Shown piece after piece: positions 1-12,519 of a stretch of 64,000 bases of DNA. Below the pieces are notes generated by a model. It had not been told where the DNA came from. It did no database searches and saw nothing but the letters and a program-made list of their open reading frames with translations. The number at the start of each line of letters is the position of its first letter. Position 1 is the stretch's first letter. The position numbers and the translations under genes are program-made. The DNA lies in contig NC_066856.1 of NCBI RefSeq assembly GCF_001640805.2, positions 4,867,377 to 4,931,376 of the forward strand, given 5' to 3'. This stretch comes from Lates calcarifer. Lineage: Eukaryota > Chordata > Actinopteri > Centropomidae.

Positions 1-605
1 ACAGTATGTCTCAATGGGCATTTGAAAATCCTTGCAGCGCTGGAAAGTGTCTTCTAAGTTATGGGATTGCTCTCAAATGGTACATTCCTGAAGGGAAAGA
101 ATCTCATTTTGTATGTATAACTTTGAAAAGGTCACACCAAGATCAGACAGGCATGAGAGAACTTGTGAACCATCAAGAGACAAGAGGTCTGAAGAGAAGA
201 TCAGAAAGAGAGGAGGCAGAGCGCGCTGTTCCGATGCATCTGATATTCTCTTAACACCTTACATGCCTGGAGACACTGTTTATTGTGTGTGTCAGTGTGT
301 GTATGCATTTGCATGTGTACTCGCACGTACATGTGCCCTATTTATCTGTCAAGCGCGAGGAGGAAAACCTCAATGAACAGAGCAAAAAACATTGTAGTTT
401 TCTCACTTTTTAGGTGACATTTTATAACATATGGGATAAATACACTGTGTGAAATACAGGTGTTTAGGTGTCATGATTAACCGTAGACCCTAAAAAACAC
501 TTTTCAAAACCATGATATAAATCATTTACAGGATTTAATGCAAAGCTGGACTAATTAATGTCATGTCAAAAGTGTCACTATTAGTGAAAATTTGCATCAT
601 ATCTG
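1..605. other. Unassigned noncoding sequence
   Basis: Two overlapping open frames (6-254 and 113-376, plus strand) lie here, but they use different frames over the same bases and show no domain, so I treat them as chance. No repeat family is recognised. Confidence 0.55.
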
Positions 606-631
606 GTGTGTGTGTGTGTGTGTGTGTGTGT
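606..631. repeat. (GT)n microsatellite
   Basis: Uninterrupted GT dinucleotide run of about 13 units. Confidence 0.95.
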
Positions 632-1044
632 TTTCCAGCTCACTATTTTGGTTTTACAGCCAAAAATGTAACTATTATGCACAACTCTCACTGCTCCACC
701 AGCAGCAGGCAGATGTTTTCAGTGAAAAATCTATGATAAATCCACTGTAAACTACCCACTCAGCACCAAATAGCAGACAGACAAAGTTAGCAGCTGGAGT
801 ACATAGTGGAGCATTTAGCAACTAAAGAGCCAAATATTTCCCTCAAGCCTTGGTGGAGACCAAAACAGAGTGACAGTGAATACTGGATGTAGATTTGCAA
901 GTGCACACAATCCAAATTAATGCTGCTCTCTCTCTCTGGTGGATATGTAAATAGGCAAAATAACAACTTTATGAGGTGATGATATGTCAGCATTGTGTTT
1001 ATACAACTGACCCCAGAGTCAGAACAAATCATAAAATGGTAAAT
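632..1044. other. Unassigned noncoding sequence
   Basis: No gene or repeat recognised. A frame on the minus strand (787-1032) has no domain signature. Confidence 0.5.
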
Positions 1045-1315
1045 GGCTGCATTTACACAGTGTTGTTACCCAAAGGGCTTTAAAATGTGTCTCCCATTCA
1101 CATACACACGCAGGGTGCTGTTCTGACCATTGGGAGCAATTGTGGGCTCAGTGTCTTGCCCACGGACGTTTTGACAGGAGAACCTACAGATCACACCACT
1201 GATCCTGTGATCGATGGGCCACCCACTCCATCTCCTGAGCAGCAGCTGCCCAAAAACATGAATTAATGCTGCTTTAAGAAGAGAGCGTAGTTTATAGATT
1301 TCTGTCACAAGTTAA
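1045..1315 (-). repeat. tRNA-headed SINE-like repeat, minus strand
   Basis: Read on the minus strand, the element starts near 1260 with a tRNA-like head (gctgctgctcaggagatgga, a degenerate Pol III box A). A CTTGGGCAAGACACTGAACC-like core follows (seen as gtgggcaagacactgagccc). It ends in the TGTAAATGCAGCCATTTACC tail. The same tail and core occur in the plus-strand copy at 37091-37364, so both belong to one family. The box B region has decayed. A minus-strand open frame at 1066-1308 lies wholly inside the repeat and is not a gene. The family is common in teleosts as I recall it; I give no name because I cannot search. Confidence 0.7.
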
Positions 1316-1339
1316 AGTAATTTCCGCCAGTTTACATTC

Positions 1340-1612
1340 CACGCACCCGTTAGCCATTCCTGCTTATTCTTTGTATGGTCACGGGCAGGGACATAGGGAC
1401 GACCTTCCATGTGCACAACCTACGAGGCAATTAAGAGTTGTCAGTTAACCTGACCTGCTAGTTTTTAGACTGTGGGAGGAAACTTGAGCACCCAGGGGAG
1501 ACCCAAGCCTGCACAGGGAGAACATAACTCCACACAGACAGGCCCCAGCTGGGTTGGCAGATTCAAGCCCACAACCGACTAGTTGTGAGGTGGCAGTGCT
1601 AACAATGGCACC
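1340..1612 (-). repeat. Interspersed teleost repeat with tRNA-like head, minus strand
   Basis: The plus strand carries the segment types caattaagagttgtcagtt, a gactgtgggaggaaac block, a cagggagaacataactccac block and gtggcagtgctaacaatggc. On the minus strand the last becomes a GTTAGCACTGCCACCTCA-type box A. The next segment, gggcttgaatctg, resembles box B. The same order of blocks recurs at 6690-6985, which supports one shared family. It lies directly beside the SINE-like copy at 1045-1315, so one may have inserted near the other. This copy is diverged and lacks part of the gggtcgcgggggc leader seen in the second copy. Confidence 0.65.
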
Positions 1613-2672
1613 TACTCACCTCCCCTACATATATCTATGTGTTAGCACCGATATTACACCAGTGTCACTCCTGCAGCTCGGCCAGGCAGGCAAGGCCGCT
1701 GCAGGTGTGACTAAGAGATTGGAATTGGAAACAAGTTATGTCAAGACAGGTGGGCTCTGGATCACCAAAGAATAAATGGTGACAATGTTCCACATAGAAA
1801 AATAAGATATATGTATATTTCAGTACAAGATAACTTGTGAAGACCCCTGCAGCTGTGGTTACTTTGTTATATGTTATAATAAACATAAAAGAAGTCACAC
1901 GTATTTTCACAGCATATAGAATGTTCATTTGTATGGTATTTCATGAATACTCGGATTAATTGGCTGATTATGATGTTGACCCTGACTGACGAAGAGTCTT
2001 TCACACACTGGGTATATATATTCCCTATTAACATGAGGTAGTTAAACATGCTTTAGAATACTATACAGTGCAGCTGTATCCATGGTTTTCTGATTGCACA
2101 GACATTGATTTTGTATGGCTCAGCAGGCACAATCAGTTTCTAGCACAGTAAGCTTAGAGGCATTAGTTACAGTTTGGGTGTCATCTAGTCTGCGATGCAA
2201 GACAAACCACATTCTTGTCTTGAATACTCATCAAAAGAAAGGTATAAAAAAGATCAACTGAAAACTTGATGGGTCAGCCGCCTGAGGAGAGCATGGGTTC
2301 CAAATTTCCAATGCCTTCTGTAAGCATTAACAGTGGCCTGGTGTTTGTTTTCAGTTTATAATAAAGTGGGGCTCAGTGTTATCTCACTTTGACTAATATG
2401 CAACTTTGCAGTCTGCACACCATCTACAAAGGCCTGCTGAATGTTACTCCATCGCAGGATTTGGTCTGCTTGTCATTACAGTTGTAAAATGTATTTCTGT
2501 CACATCGTGGATATCTGCTGGCAGATAAACCCAAGCAAATAGGAGTCAGCTTGATGAAAGCAAAGCACATCTGCCAGTGAGGTTCTGCCTTTCATAAATT
2601 GGAATCTTACTGAAAAGATAAGTCGTCTTTTTTGTAGCTGGGATAAGCTGTGAAGTGGGCTTTTCATCATTC
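1613..2672. other. Unassigned noncoding sequence
   Basis: No gene recognised. The stretch 2080-2560 is of mixed composition without simple repeats and could hold regulatory sequence, but no motif cluster stands out. Confidence 0.5.
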
Positions 2673-2693
2673 TTTTTTTTTTTTTTTTTTTTT
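2673..2693. repeat. Poly-T tract
   Basis: Run of 21 T. It could be the tail of a retroposed element on the minus strand, but no element body is recognised beside it. Confidence 0.9.
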
Positions 2694-3835
2694 AAGAAAT
2701 CTCCCCACCCCTCGCTCGGGTACCAGGCCTCGGCATTCCAAAATCCAAAGTTTGTCATGAGGACTGCTGCATGTGTAACAGATGCTTCTGTGTGGTGCTT
2801 CTCAGGAGAGATACTTGTTCTAAATGGGTGCTATTACAGGAAGTGAAAGCCTTCTTCACACAGAACAAACATTACCTTCAGACAGCTGGTGAGTTGTAGT
2901 AACCGCAAACGACAAATGTGATTTTAATTCTGAATAAATCTGCCACATCTGTTATCTGTAAATTAAAAACAATTAATTTTGTTTTTGACAGAGGTCCCTG
3001 ATAATACTAATCCCATACTAATTAAACTCTTTCTTCTCATTACATCCTCCTCTAGCATGGATGCAGCATGGATACAACAAACAGTTGTATCTGGGGCACT
3101 GGTGATTTCACTGAATGTCACTGTCCTGTCTGAAGGCACAGAGCATAAAGGCTGTATGGAGTGATTCATCACTTACTTGGCATCCTGTTGCAGCAGTTGT
3201 AGGATTTTTTCTGATTCATCGATTCAGCGGCACAGCTACACTTGTAACAGCTTGCGTCAGAAAACGTTGAGAGCCAACTGTGGGCAAGAAGATGCAGACT
3301 TTAGTCTAGTATCAGTCATGAACCACAATATGACACAGTGTGATCTACCATAAACATGATCAGCTGTTGATCTGCATAGAAATTCTGAATGACCTACTAG
3401 TTGAATATTAAATGAATACTGTTTCTCCTTTCCTTATGAATGCATTGTTTTTAATGGTGGTCTTTCCCAATCAGGGCTGTACACCACACCAGTAAAGTCT
3501 ATTTCTAAATGTTAGAATTAGGCTACAGTGATGCATTTGTCATATTTTGTTTTTTTAGTTAAATGTTCATGTTGGAAGACTAAGTACTGTTTCAGATGTG
3601 TTACTGAATCAATCCTTTTTATTGGCCTGAAAGTAGTAAAATTTAAATATATTGAGACTAAAGGCACAAGAATCTGCCTAGAAGATGACTGTCAAATGTA
3701 TTATTAATTCTCTAGAAAGGTTACTAGAAAGCTAGAAAAAAATACTGTGGATATGAGCTTAGTGTCCTCGTGGCTACTACCTTGGTTTTAAAAAGAATGT
3801 GTACGGAGGCTAGTTATGCTAGCAGTGTGGCTAAT
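2694..3835. other. Unassigned noncoding sequence
   Basis: Two short open frames on opposite strands overlap at 2963-3172. No domain is seen in either, and neither is called a gene. Confidence 0.5.
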
Positions 3836-3960
3836 CCTGAAGGCTCTGATGATCCTCTGACTTTTCATCTACCGCCACTAAGACACTTGTGGTTTATGAC
3901 CAAATACCTGCAAAACTAATGACACATTTGCTACTTTGAATTTGCTATTTGACTCCAAAT
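3836..3960 (+). repeat. Fragment of percomorph-type interspersed repeat
   Basis: Contains tgatgatcctctgactttt, a catctaccgccact segment and gaccaaatacctgcaaaact. The last two match, in the same order and on the same strand, the longer copy at 22905-23520. Only the middle of the element survives here. Confidence 0.65.
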
Positions 3961-4029
3961 AGTCACTTTGGGAACTGGAAAAGTCTTGTTATGATTTTAC
4001 AACAAATAAAAGGAGCCTATCATGCTGCT

Positions 4030-4302
4030 GAGCCTGGGAGCTCCCTGCACTTTTTGTTAGAATTTTAAAACAAAGATGTCTATTGTCTAAGATAAAAAAA
4101 CCTTTAACATGTTGCAAATCTGAAAAGCTGTTTAATAAACATATGCCTAAAGCCATTTAAACAAAGTTAAGTGTTGGAGTTTGTATTATTCAAAATTTTG
4201 ACGCCAATATTTTCACTTTTACTGCAAATGAATATCGGCCTCCTTGACTACTAATAATAGGCATCGGCCCTGAAAAAACCATATTGGTCTACCTCTAATT
4301 AG
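4030..4302. repeat. Probable DNA-transposon-like interspersed repeat fragment
   Basis: The 3-prime part reads aatatcggcctccttgacta, then ataataggcatcggccctga and an aaaaaaccatattggtctac end. I recall this as a common teleost interspersed repeat with a CATCGGCC terminus. No coding remnant is present and the 5-prime boundary is uncertain. Confidence 0.5.
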
Positions 4303-4941
4303 CACCGTTAACTGTTTATCTCAATGAACCAAGTCCTAATATTCATGTAATGGTGAGGATGGAAACATTCATTTTCTTCTGCTAATTTTCTGGAAATTTG
4401 ATTTAAAAATGTCAAGATTCCTTTATGTAAGCAAAGAAATTGAAATACATGTCCAAATATATTATGAAATCACAGCCAAAAAAACGGGGGGAAAAAAAAG
4501 ACATAGCCATACTGATAAATTCCATCTAGCTAATTAGTGTTTTGAGGTACATATTGAATATCTGCATAAACATCAAACTGCTTCTCTCTGACATCTCATG
4601 AAACACATGCAATGAGATATATGGTAATGATCAAAAGTGTTGATGACAGAATAATTTGATTTCCCAAGTTATTTATTTTTATTCTATCTTTATCTACCCA
4701 GGCAGAACACTTAAGAACTTATTTTTAATGATGACCAGGAGAATGTCTCATGAGGATAACAAGATGGAGAACACACAAAAAAAATAAACAAATTAATCAA
4801 TTTTAAAATAATTAATGGACAGACATAAAAGACAGTGGGATAAAACAGAAGATGAAAAGAAAGGCGAAAACATAAACAGGACGGAGCTGACAAAAAGTCA
4901 GTATGCTAATCACATTCTGACAACCCTGCTACCTCTTATAT
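4303..4941. other. AT-rich unassigned sequence
   Basis: No element recognised. It contains short A-runs near 4480-4500 and 4775-4800. Confidence 0.5.

Positions 4942-4976
<35 letters not shown>
4942..4976. repeat. Compound (CA)n(TA)n microsatellite
   Basis: About 12 CA units run straight into about 6 TA units. Confidence 0.95.
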
Positions 4977-6689
4977 TCAGTATATATAGGTAGCTTCATA
5001 CAAACTCTGCACCTGATGTCGGCTTATGTATTATTTTTGAACAAGATAAGACCATAAACAAACATGTCCTCAGTAAAATGCAGAGGTTGTCAGGCTTCTG
5101 ATGATGGATTTAAGGTCCCGGAGGGTTATCTTTCCTCAACATATCAGCAGTTTATTTCACTCTCTTTTTCTGTATAAACATTTCACTGAGATCAGTAGAT
5201 AAACATAAACACCAAAGGATATATACATGAATGTGATGTCAATTTTAATTTTAATTTTAATTTTTCCTCTTAAAAATCTGATGTAAATTGTGACCTGTAT
5301 CTGTGCTGGTGTCGCTTTAAAACCAAAGTTTAACCTATTCAAGTCTAAAGAACCAATATGTTTTATATTGGGGTATAACAAGCCACATACTGTACAGTAA
5401 CATTTGTTTGTTTTTTTCAAATGCAGGTTGACATCTAGGCAAATTTAGATTCCAATAAAAGAGAGACAATACATATATTAGAAAAATGAAGATTTAAAAC
5501 ATTAATGTAATGTTTGAATCTGTGTCAGTTTACTTGCTATGAAGAGTAATATTCAGCCTCTTGAAATGGTTGTATAATGTCGTCTCTGGCTGTGGAGGAG
5601 TTTTCAAGTCTAAGAAATGAATTAATCTCAGCTTGGGCTTGAGGACAACAAATTCTTAACAGAAAGCCTGTGGAGTTTGAAAAACATGAGCATTTACTGG
5701 GGAGGAGACATGAACCAACTGCATAAAGGGAAGCGTAGGATCCAGTGTTTCAGAGAAAAACACACATGCTTTCTTCATTTATATGAATCTACCTCCATAA
5801 ATGTACTTTCTCCTTTAAGTTGAGAAAATTATCTGGAAAATGGGGTAGGGATGTGTTACAGTGTGCACATAACAGAGCAAATAATGAAATCTTTTTATCA
5901 CAATGGCAGCAATAACTTGTATGAAATAAGCTTCCTTTGGTTTCTGAGGGTTAAGGTTACTGATCAGTAGTTTTTTAAAACTTCCAAGAACAGCTGCTCC
6001 AACACTGTTAACAGTTTGAAATCGGGAAAACTAAATGATCAAGGTCAGACGTTTTATTAAGATGTTCCATTAATTAAAAAAAAAAAATGTCTGCATACTA
6101 TTTTATTCATCAAAGATGCTCAGCAGTAGTGGTGAGCTGGTTTGATCGTGCAACTTCCACTGATGTCGAAGCAGTGCCTGCAATCATTGCACATACATGG
6201 TATCACTCCGGAGAAAGTGGCACTTCCCTCTCATGTGGAAAATGAGCATCTTCTCCTTCATGAAAATTTCAACAACATTTGATAGAGCGAGTCAGAGAGT
6301 GAGAGCTCTGTGCTTCATCGATTCTGTCAGAAGTGTCTGTATGCAAATGATTCTGTCAGATAATCTCCAAAGTCAACTCCTGATATTTAAGCCTCCTGAC
6401 AGAATGTCACCCTTTATCTCAGACATTTTTAATACCCTCTGTTTAACAACGTACACGATGCTGCACTGAACAACAGAAAAAAGGACTGAGTTTCTTCTTT
6501 CTTTTGCTAATATTTATGTGTTTTACATGGGGGTAATTTAAGTTAGGTTTGTGTAATAAGAAGACTTTGCTAAAAGTTTAGAGTAAGTAGTTTTGATCCA
6601 TCTGTTACAACAGCATCACCTTAATTCCATTCATTTAGCTTAGAAATATGATGAACAGATGAAACAGTGGATGATTTTAAAGTATTTCT
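4977..6689. other. Unassigned sequence with one possible repeat
   Basis: The part 5575-5770 (gtctctggctgtggaggagt through cagtgtttca) resembles an interspersed repeat I remember from percomorph genomes, but I could not confirm it by a second copy in this window. The rest, including the open frame at 6197-6469, shows no domain. Confidence 0.4.
5241..5265. repeat. (AATTTT/TTTTAA)n short tandem repeat
   Basis: About four imperfect units of attttaatttt type. Confidence 0.85.
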
Positions 6690-6985
6690 AGGGTATTATC
6701 CATCCACCACCTATTAGCTATGAGGGTCGCGGGGGCAGGGTGACTGGAGCCAATCCTGCTGACTTCAGGCGAGAGGCAGTGTACACCCCTGACAGGGTGC
6801 CAGTCTATCACGGGGCTGACACTTAGAGAGAAACAACTACTCACCCTCACATTCACACCTACAGGCAATTTGAAGTTGCCAATTAACCTAACCTGCATGT
6901 CTCTGGACTGTGGGAGGAAGTACCCACACAGACACGTGGAGAACATGCAAACTCCACGTACAGCGGCTACAGCAGGCAGGCAGGT
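6690..6985 (-). repeat. Interspersed teleost repeat, better preserved copy
   Basis: Second member of the family at 1340-1612. On the plus strand it shows, in order, a ccatccaccacctattagct start, gggtcgcgggggcagg, gccagtctatcacggggctg, cacattcacacctacaggca, gccaattaacctaacctgca, a ggactgtgggagga block and a gagaacatgcaaactccacg block. The tRNA-like end is lost near 6985. A minus-strand open frame at 6677-6946 lies inside it and is not a gene. Confidence 0.8.
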
Positions 6986-7100
6986 TCTTACTTATATTTT
7001 AACTTTCAGAAAGTCTCTCCACAACTTTAACTCTTTCCATTTTTAGAAAAATTTCTGGTTGGTAGAAGTTGTTATGCGACTTGCTTTGGCGTGCACATGG

Positions 7101-7143
7101 CTTGGCTTGGCTCCATTTTTCTTCTATCTACAGCCAAGCCAAG
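7101..7143. repeat. Perfect 12-bp inverted repeat (hairpin)
   Basis: CTTGGCTTGGCT at 7101-7112 pairs exactly with AGCCAAGCCAAG at 7132-7143, leaving a 19-nt pyrimidine-rich loop. The pairing does not extend outward, so it is too short for a standard microRNA precursor. Confidence 0.85.
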
Positions 7144-9207
7144 TGAATTTAAGAATGTATCTCCTGTTTCATTTCTGGCTGGCTGCAGCGCACATGCAGG
7201 TTAAATTTTACCTTTGTTCAGCTTTGGCAAATAAAACAGTAATAATGAGTGGGAAAGTTCACAGCTGATCTTGGTAAAATAGTAATTTAAAAGTTTAGAA
7301 AAAGTTTTAAAAAAGCTTACAAGATTTTTTTGTCAAAGAAACAATGCTTTCTTGATTTATCTTATTTTGGAAACAGAGGAGTTATAAGTTGAGCAGTATG
7401 TCTCCTCGAGTTGTACAAAATTACTATTAAATTTATGTCCTTGTTCTTTTCATTTTATTTTATTCTCCTCAATAATCATCAATACAAAAACATTTGAGTG
7501 CCCTACCCCTAAATACTGCAACACCCATAAGCATCAGCTGATGTTGCTATGAAAAAGAAGCCAGTAGGAGGATGTAGATTTTCCATTACATTTTAGAACA
7601 AAACACAGCACCATAGCTGGTGAATTCATCCAAAACTGACCCAGAATCTTAAAGTTAATCGGTTTAAGGACAGCAGCTGGGCAGCACTCCAATATATTTT
7701 GTGATTTAAATGTGCTACCCGATGACTTTCTGCTTGTTCTAGTCTCCTATCTATAACTAGATACTCCCACAGTGTGCTTCAACTGAAAAGTCTCCCCTTC
7801 AGTGTCATCTCATAGCCAGTTAAATGTGCAGATGGGTGTCTGTGCATCTCTACTAGAGGGATCGAACACCATTCTTCTAACAGATATTCCCTCATTTGGT
7901 GTTTTGATGATGGTGGTGGAGAGTGTTCAGTTGGGTTGACTGAAAAGGCCATAGCCAAAGATTCATGTCCTGTTTCTCCACTCATTTTTTCAGGTTTTTC
8001 CTTTTATTTGTCACCCGTCTATACAGGAGAAAAATAACAAAATCCTTATCCACAATAGAAAGTCTGACTCATAGAAGAAATATCCAACACTCTAATGCTG
8101 TTTTTTTTCCCATCGGGACTGAGGGCTAACTGAAACAAGCCAACAATGAGCACTTTCACCAACTAGATATATTTTTATTTGATGCTTTCAGACTTTTTAT
8201 ACCAACACATCTTTCAGCCCTGCAGCCTTCACTAACCTCAAACAATGGGGACAATATACATATGAAACCACTGAAAACAAAAGAAGAAAATGCAGTGAAA
8301 GTCAGAATAAAAGAGTCACCACAAGAGTCTGGCTGTCCACCTAACCATAAATCAAAGTTGCGATCAATACTGAGGAAACCCATATGGGCCTATGCCCCAA
8401 GCATAAACAAAACAGAGACAACGATGATACAGATTTACTGAATCAAACTGTAACTTGTAACATCATCCCACAACTAAAGCTAATGAAATTAGTGCAGAGA
8501 CTCTACACAGATCAGTCGTGACAGTAAACACAGCACTGTAATTCTGCACCTCAAACTGAAGAGCCACTCTGAAACAAAATGACAATGACATTCCCAGTTC
8601 AGCAGCTCAAAACATCAACAGTTGGCCACTTGGCAGGTTTTGAGGTCAAATCCTCAGGGTTCTGTTTTCATGAATCGGTGGTGAACCGTGGGAAGCATAG
8701 TCAAAGACACACAGCAGGAGCATCCCTGGATGTGGTAGAGTTTGGGTGATTTCTGTAGCAGAGGGTGCACTGTGGATGGAAACAGGGTGATAGGAAGACT
8801 ATAGTATCACATAGTCACAGAGGGCTTCATACAGTAAAACTTTTTTTTCCCCACATGTGCAGTCGAACTGCCAAATACCTAATGCAAGCTTCTCTCTGCA
8901 TGTCATCTCTGCAACCATTAATACTGCATGTACATACTACTAAACCCTTGTCTTTCTTTTCCATTGTACATTGTGACATCCAGTCAGCTAACTCATAGGA
9001 ATGGATTATTATGTGAAAGAAGAATATGTACAGCATTGATATTTGGTGTTCCCGCTTTGATCTCATCACTCCCAAAATGAAAGCACCATGCTCAACACAG
9101 CAGGGAGAATAATAAATTCACCCCCAGATGGCGTAGACTCAGGGCCTACAGGTGGAGCTGAGGTTTTGAAATGCTATATGAACAGCAGCAGTAGCAGCGA
9201 GTGTTGG

Positions 9208-9229
9208 ATATACTGTACATACAGTATAT
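9208..9229. repeat. Near-palindrome, 10-bp arms
   Basis: ATATACTGTA (9208-9217) and TACAGTATAT (9220-9229) are perfect reverse complements separated by only CA. Confidence 0.85.
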
Positions 9230-9995
9230 TGCGGCAGGAGGAATATTCCACGTGAGGCTTTGCTTTCTGTTGCACTGTGGCCAATACTACTGTGAATACA
9301 GCTGAAAGCCACCACCCACAAGGTAAAATCAGGTTAACCTGCAGTTTCCTTTGTACAATGCTGATCATTATCTACTTTTTAAATGATCATAACCAGAGCT
9401 GAGTGAAAGAACATCAAATACAGTATCTTTATGGTATGGCATTAGATGGAACGAGGAGGCTCCACTGTTTAACTAGAATTCATCTTTATGCATGTGTTTA
9501 ATGTTTAATATAGTGTTCCTCCAGACTCCCACCTGCTGAGATAGCCTAAAGCAATATCAAGACTGTGTTCTCATGTGAGCTGGACAAAGAATATTGTTTT
9601 CTCTATCCTGCTGATTAAAACTGTCGGTCACACAAACCAAGGAAAATAAAAAGAGTAATGTCTGCACAGTTCAAACAACATCAAAGATCTGCGAACAACC
9701 CGGGAACAAAACATTGTGTATTTAAATTAATGTGTGGTTTGGAATCATAGGGGCCAAACATCACATGTGCATATAGTTATAAATAGTTATCCACACAAAC
9801 TGTGGATGATGTTTTAAAGTTCAAAAGGCATTGCATCTGCAGGCAAGGTGCAATTATATAATTATGAAGGTTTGCAGTTATGCTCATGGGAGCATGTAGA
9901 TCACACACATGACATGTCGTGTCTTTTTTTTTATTTTTTAATTAACATCATGCAAAGTGCACAAAACAACTTGTCATAGTAGTTCTGATGATTTA

Positions 9996-10140
9996 GTCTA
10001 TCTTGGTTGTGACTGTATCTCTTCATGTAATCCTAGACTGACTCAGTGACGCTGGGATCAGGGCTCTGTGTGGGCCATAGCATCTGTGGCAGAACTCACT
10101 GAGGGTAGTTCTTTATGACTCTAAACGTCTAAAGTGCCTA
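9996..10140 (-). pseudogene. Tc1-like transposase fossil, minus strand
   Basis: The minus strand translates in one frame to short pieces typical of the C-terminal catalytic half of fish Tc1-like transposases: VIKNYPQ, then a stop, then MLWPTQSPDPSVTESV, a second stop, and DYMKRYSH. The segment TQSPDPSVTES aligns with the PPQSPDLNxxE motif, whose glutamate is the last residue of the DDE triad; that glutamate codon survives. At least two in-frame stops and a deletion after KNYPQ show it is dead. The rest of the transposase and the terminal repeats are not recognisable nearby. The match is to a Tc1 lineage different from the remnant at 26505-26910. Confidence 0.75.
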
Positions 10141-12519
10141 CAACATTTGTCATGTAATCCAGGTAATTAGGTGACACCCGCACTCATGAACTTTTATCTC
10201 CCCCTTCTGACAGTGACAATCACTGTTGATCGCTTTCTATTTTAGACAGTAATTTTTCACCTTCACTGCTGGTTGATGTAAAACGCGTCTACAACTGGTG
10301 CGTCAGCAAAGGAATATTGCCACAGACACCAGATTTCAAACTCTGGTATACTGCACTGATAGACCTAATCGTGCAACGGTCACTGCCTAATGGTGTTTAC
10401 TTTACTAAGGTAAAAGAGAGCTGTGGTTGGTGTAGCCAGTCTGCTTTGGAGCACCTGAGCTAGGTGGCCCCAGTAGATAAAAGCCCAGCCCTGCATGACT
10501 TGCATTAGATATGCTGCAGCAATCAAAATTAATATACCCACTTGTAAACAGTAATGGAAATGGAAAATGCCAAAGAAAATTGTATTGCAGGTAAAGGGAG
10601 AAAGGAGCCATTGTTCTGTTGAGGTCCATTTCCCTATCAACATGTGTTCCCCATCCCTTAACCTGAACCCCTACTTTAGCGCTAATCCCAAACTCTGCCG
10701 TGCTTCAATACAACCAAAAATGAACCTACATTAAGTCCTGCAACCATGCAGGCATTGCTACAGGAAACAATATTTGAAGGAGAAAAGGACTTGGACACAA
10801 AACCATACTTTGGCATCCCCTCAATCTGCTAATTAAACCACCAAACAGTTTTTTCCCCGTTTTTCCTCATGCCCTTTTCTTTTGACTATCTCTCCTTGTC
10901 TCTCAGAGTCTCAGCCAGGGACCTCGGAAGGACTGGATCGAGCTGTGAACAGAGACATTGCTCCCACTTGGAGCCTGATTGCTCTGGTTTCCCCAAGTCA
11001 TCCAACCATTCTGACTGCTGACCTTTATCTGTCCTACTGTCGCTGTGATGCACCTTTAATTTCACTCGTCAGTTAATCACTGCATATTTCTATCTCAGGA
11101 GTGGTCTTTGGTAGTTAAATACCACTTTGCCAGCACAAAACCCTGGCACGTGCTACATGCTTTCACTGAGATAAAGCTCTCAGAATCAAAGAGATTCTGA
11201 CTCCAGAGTTACAGTTTTGTGCCGAGATACCAATTTGTCCACACAATAAAGCTTCAATAGAGCAGTTTGGAATGCAGCCAAAGGACATAAATTGATTTTT
11301 TTTTTTTTTTTTTTTTTTTTTTGTCATTTGAACAACTGGCCATGGCACAATATGAGATTGTTTTTTCTCCACTCTCTTTTTTCTGGACTGTTTTCATTGC
11401 AGTTGCTCTCTCCACCACATGGACGAACAGTATATTCCCACATGACCACCGTTGACCCACAGTAACAGGTCCTCATGGTGGTCTTGAAAAGGCATTCTCA
11501 GTAACACAAAGAGTCTCTGACTGAAGTAAAGACAACAGAAAGCTCATTGCTTGCAGGACATTTGAATATTTACTATAGCTTCTAAAGAACTCACATAAAA
11601 GAGATAACAGAGAGCAGAAAGAAGAATATAAAAAGACAGGAGGCAATGTGTTTTGAGCTGAGTACCTTTCTTGAGCTGGTGTCTGAGGATGAACTCATAT
11701 TGCTGTATATGCTGTGCCATATATGTGATTCACTTACAGGCAAAATGGCAGTTATAGGATAACGTTGTGTTGAATTCCTCAGGATTTTCTTGAGTCATTT
11801 GCTTTGAAGAAGTCATCAGTATGATAAAAATGGAGTAAAAATAAGATTCTCAAAAGACCACTATGACCTGCAAGAGGTGGGTCACGTGATGGACAGAGAC
11901 AGCCAATTGGCAGTTGTGTGGATCTTTTTCCCACCAAGTCTTCCACCAACTTCTGGACAAATATTAGATAATGAAGAGTGCTCAGCTCAGTTTGCAGTCA
12001 AAAGACATCAAATGTCATTTTCATTAATAAATCCTTATGAAATGTTTTTTGTTTTTTTTTTTGAAAAAAGAAATTGTTAACAGCATAATCACATCTTAAG
12101 CCAGCGCTCTGTATAAGCTAAGAATGTATAGCAGCTATTCCACAGCCAATGGCGTGCCAGCTGGCAGTGGACATGTTAGCAGATTAGCATGCTACAAAAC
12201 CCAAAAGTACAGACGAATGAAGAAGCGGAAACATTGTGGCTTTTTCAGTGTATGCACTGTGAGCAACTGTCACAAGAATGAATGGGGTGCTATTTTTTAC
12301 ACATTACAACATCCAGATCTCCTTCAAACATCTATGCCTTCTACCAGTAGTGCTCACTCACATACCCCTCTCAGTCAGGTACCCTTGTCTTGCAAGTTGT
12401 AGTGTTCCCTCAAGAAACTCTCAAGAATGGAATGGTACCGCAAGCAAGAAATAACAAAACACGTTGCCTTGTGGGATATGATTTGTTAGCCGTGTCTAAA
12501 CACTCATTCAGAGTCCAGC
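10141..12519. other. Unassigned noncoding sequence, with one exon-like segment
   Basis: The only gene-like signal is at 10880-11250. A strong pyrimidine tract ends in AG at 10905-10906, an open frame runs from 10909 to a stop ending at 11076, and AATAAA lies at 11245-11250. The translated segment has no recognised domain, so this is only a possible terminal exon. The rest, including open frames at 11877-12080 and 12124-12402, is unassigned. Confidence 0.35.
11296..11322. repeat. Poly-T tract
   Basis: Run of 27 T. Confidence 0.95.

Larger units (their letters stand above)
6986..9995. other. Long unassigned noncoding stretch
   Basis: No gene, repeat family or microsatellite longer than a few units recognised. 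The two small hairpins at 7101-7143 and 9208-9229 are listed separately. All open frames here are short, and several overlap on opposite strands. Confidence 0.5.

Noticed and set aside
7101..7143. MicroRNA precursor
   Set aside because: The 12-bp stem does not extend to the roughly 22-bp or longer duplex a precursor needs. The hairpins at 49099-49161 fail for the same reason.
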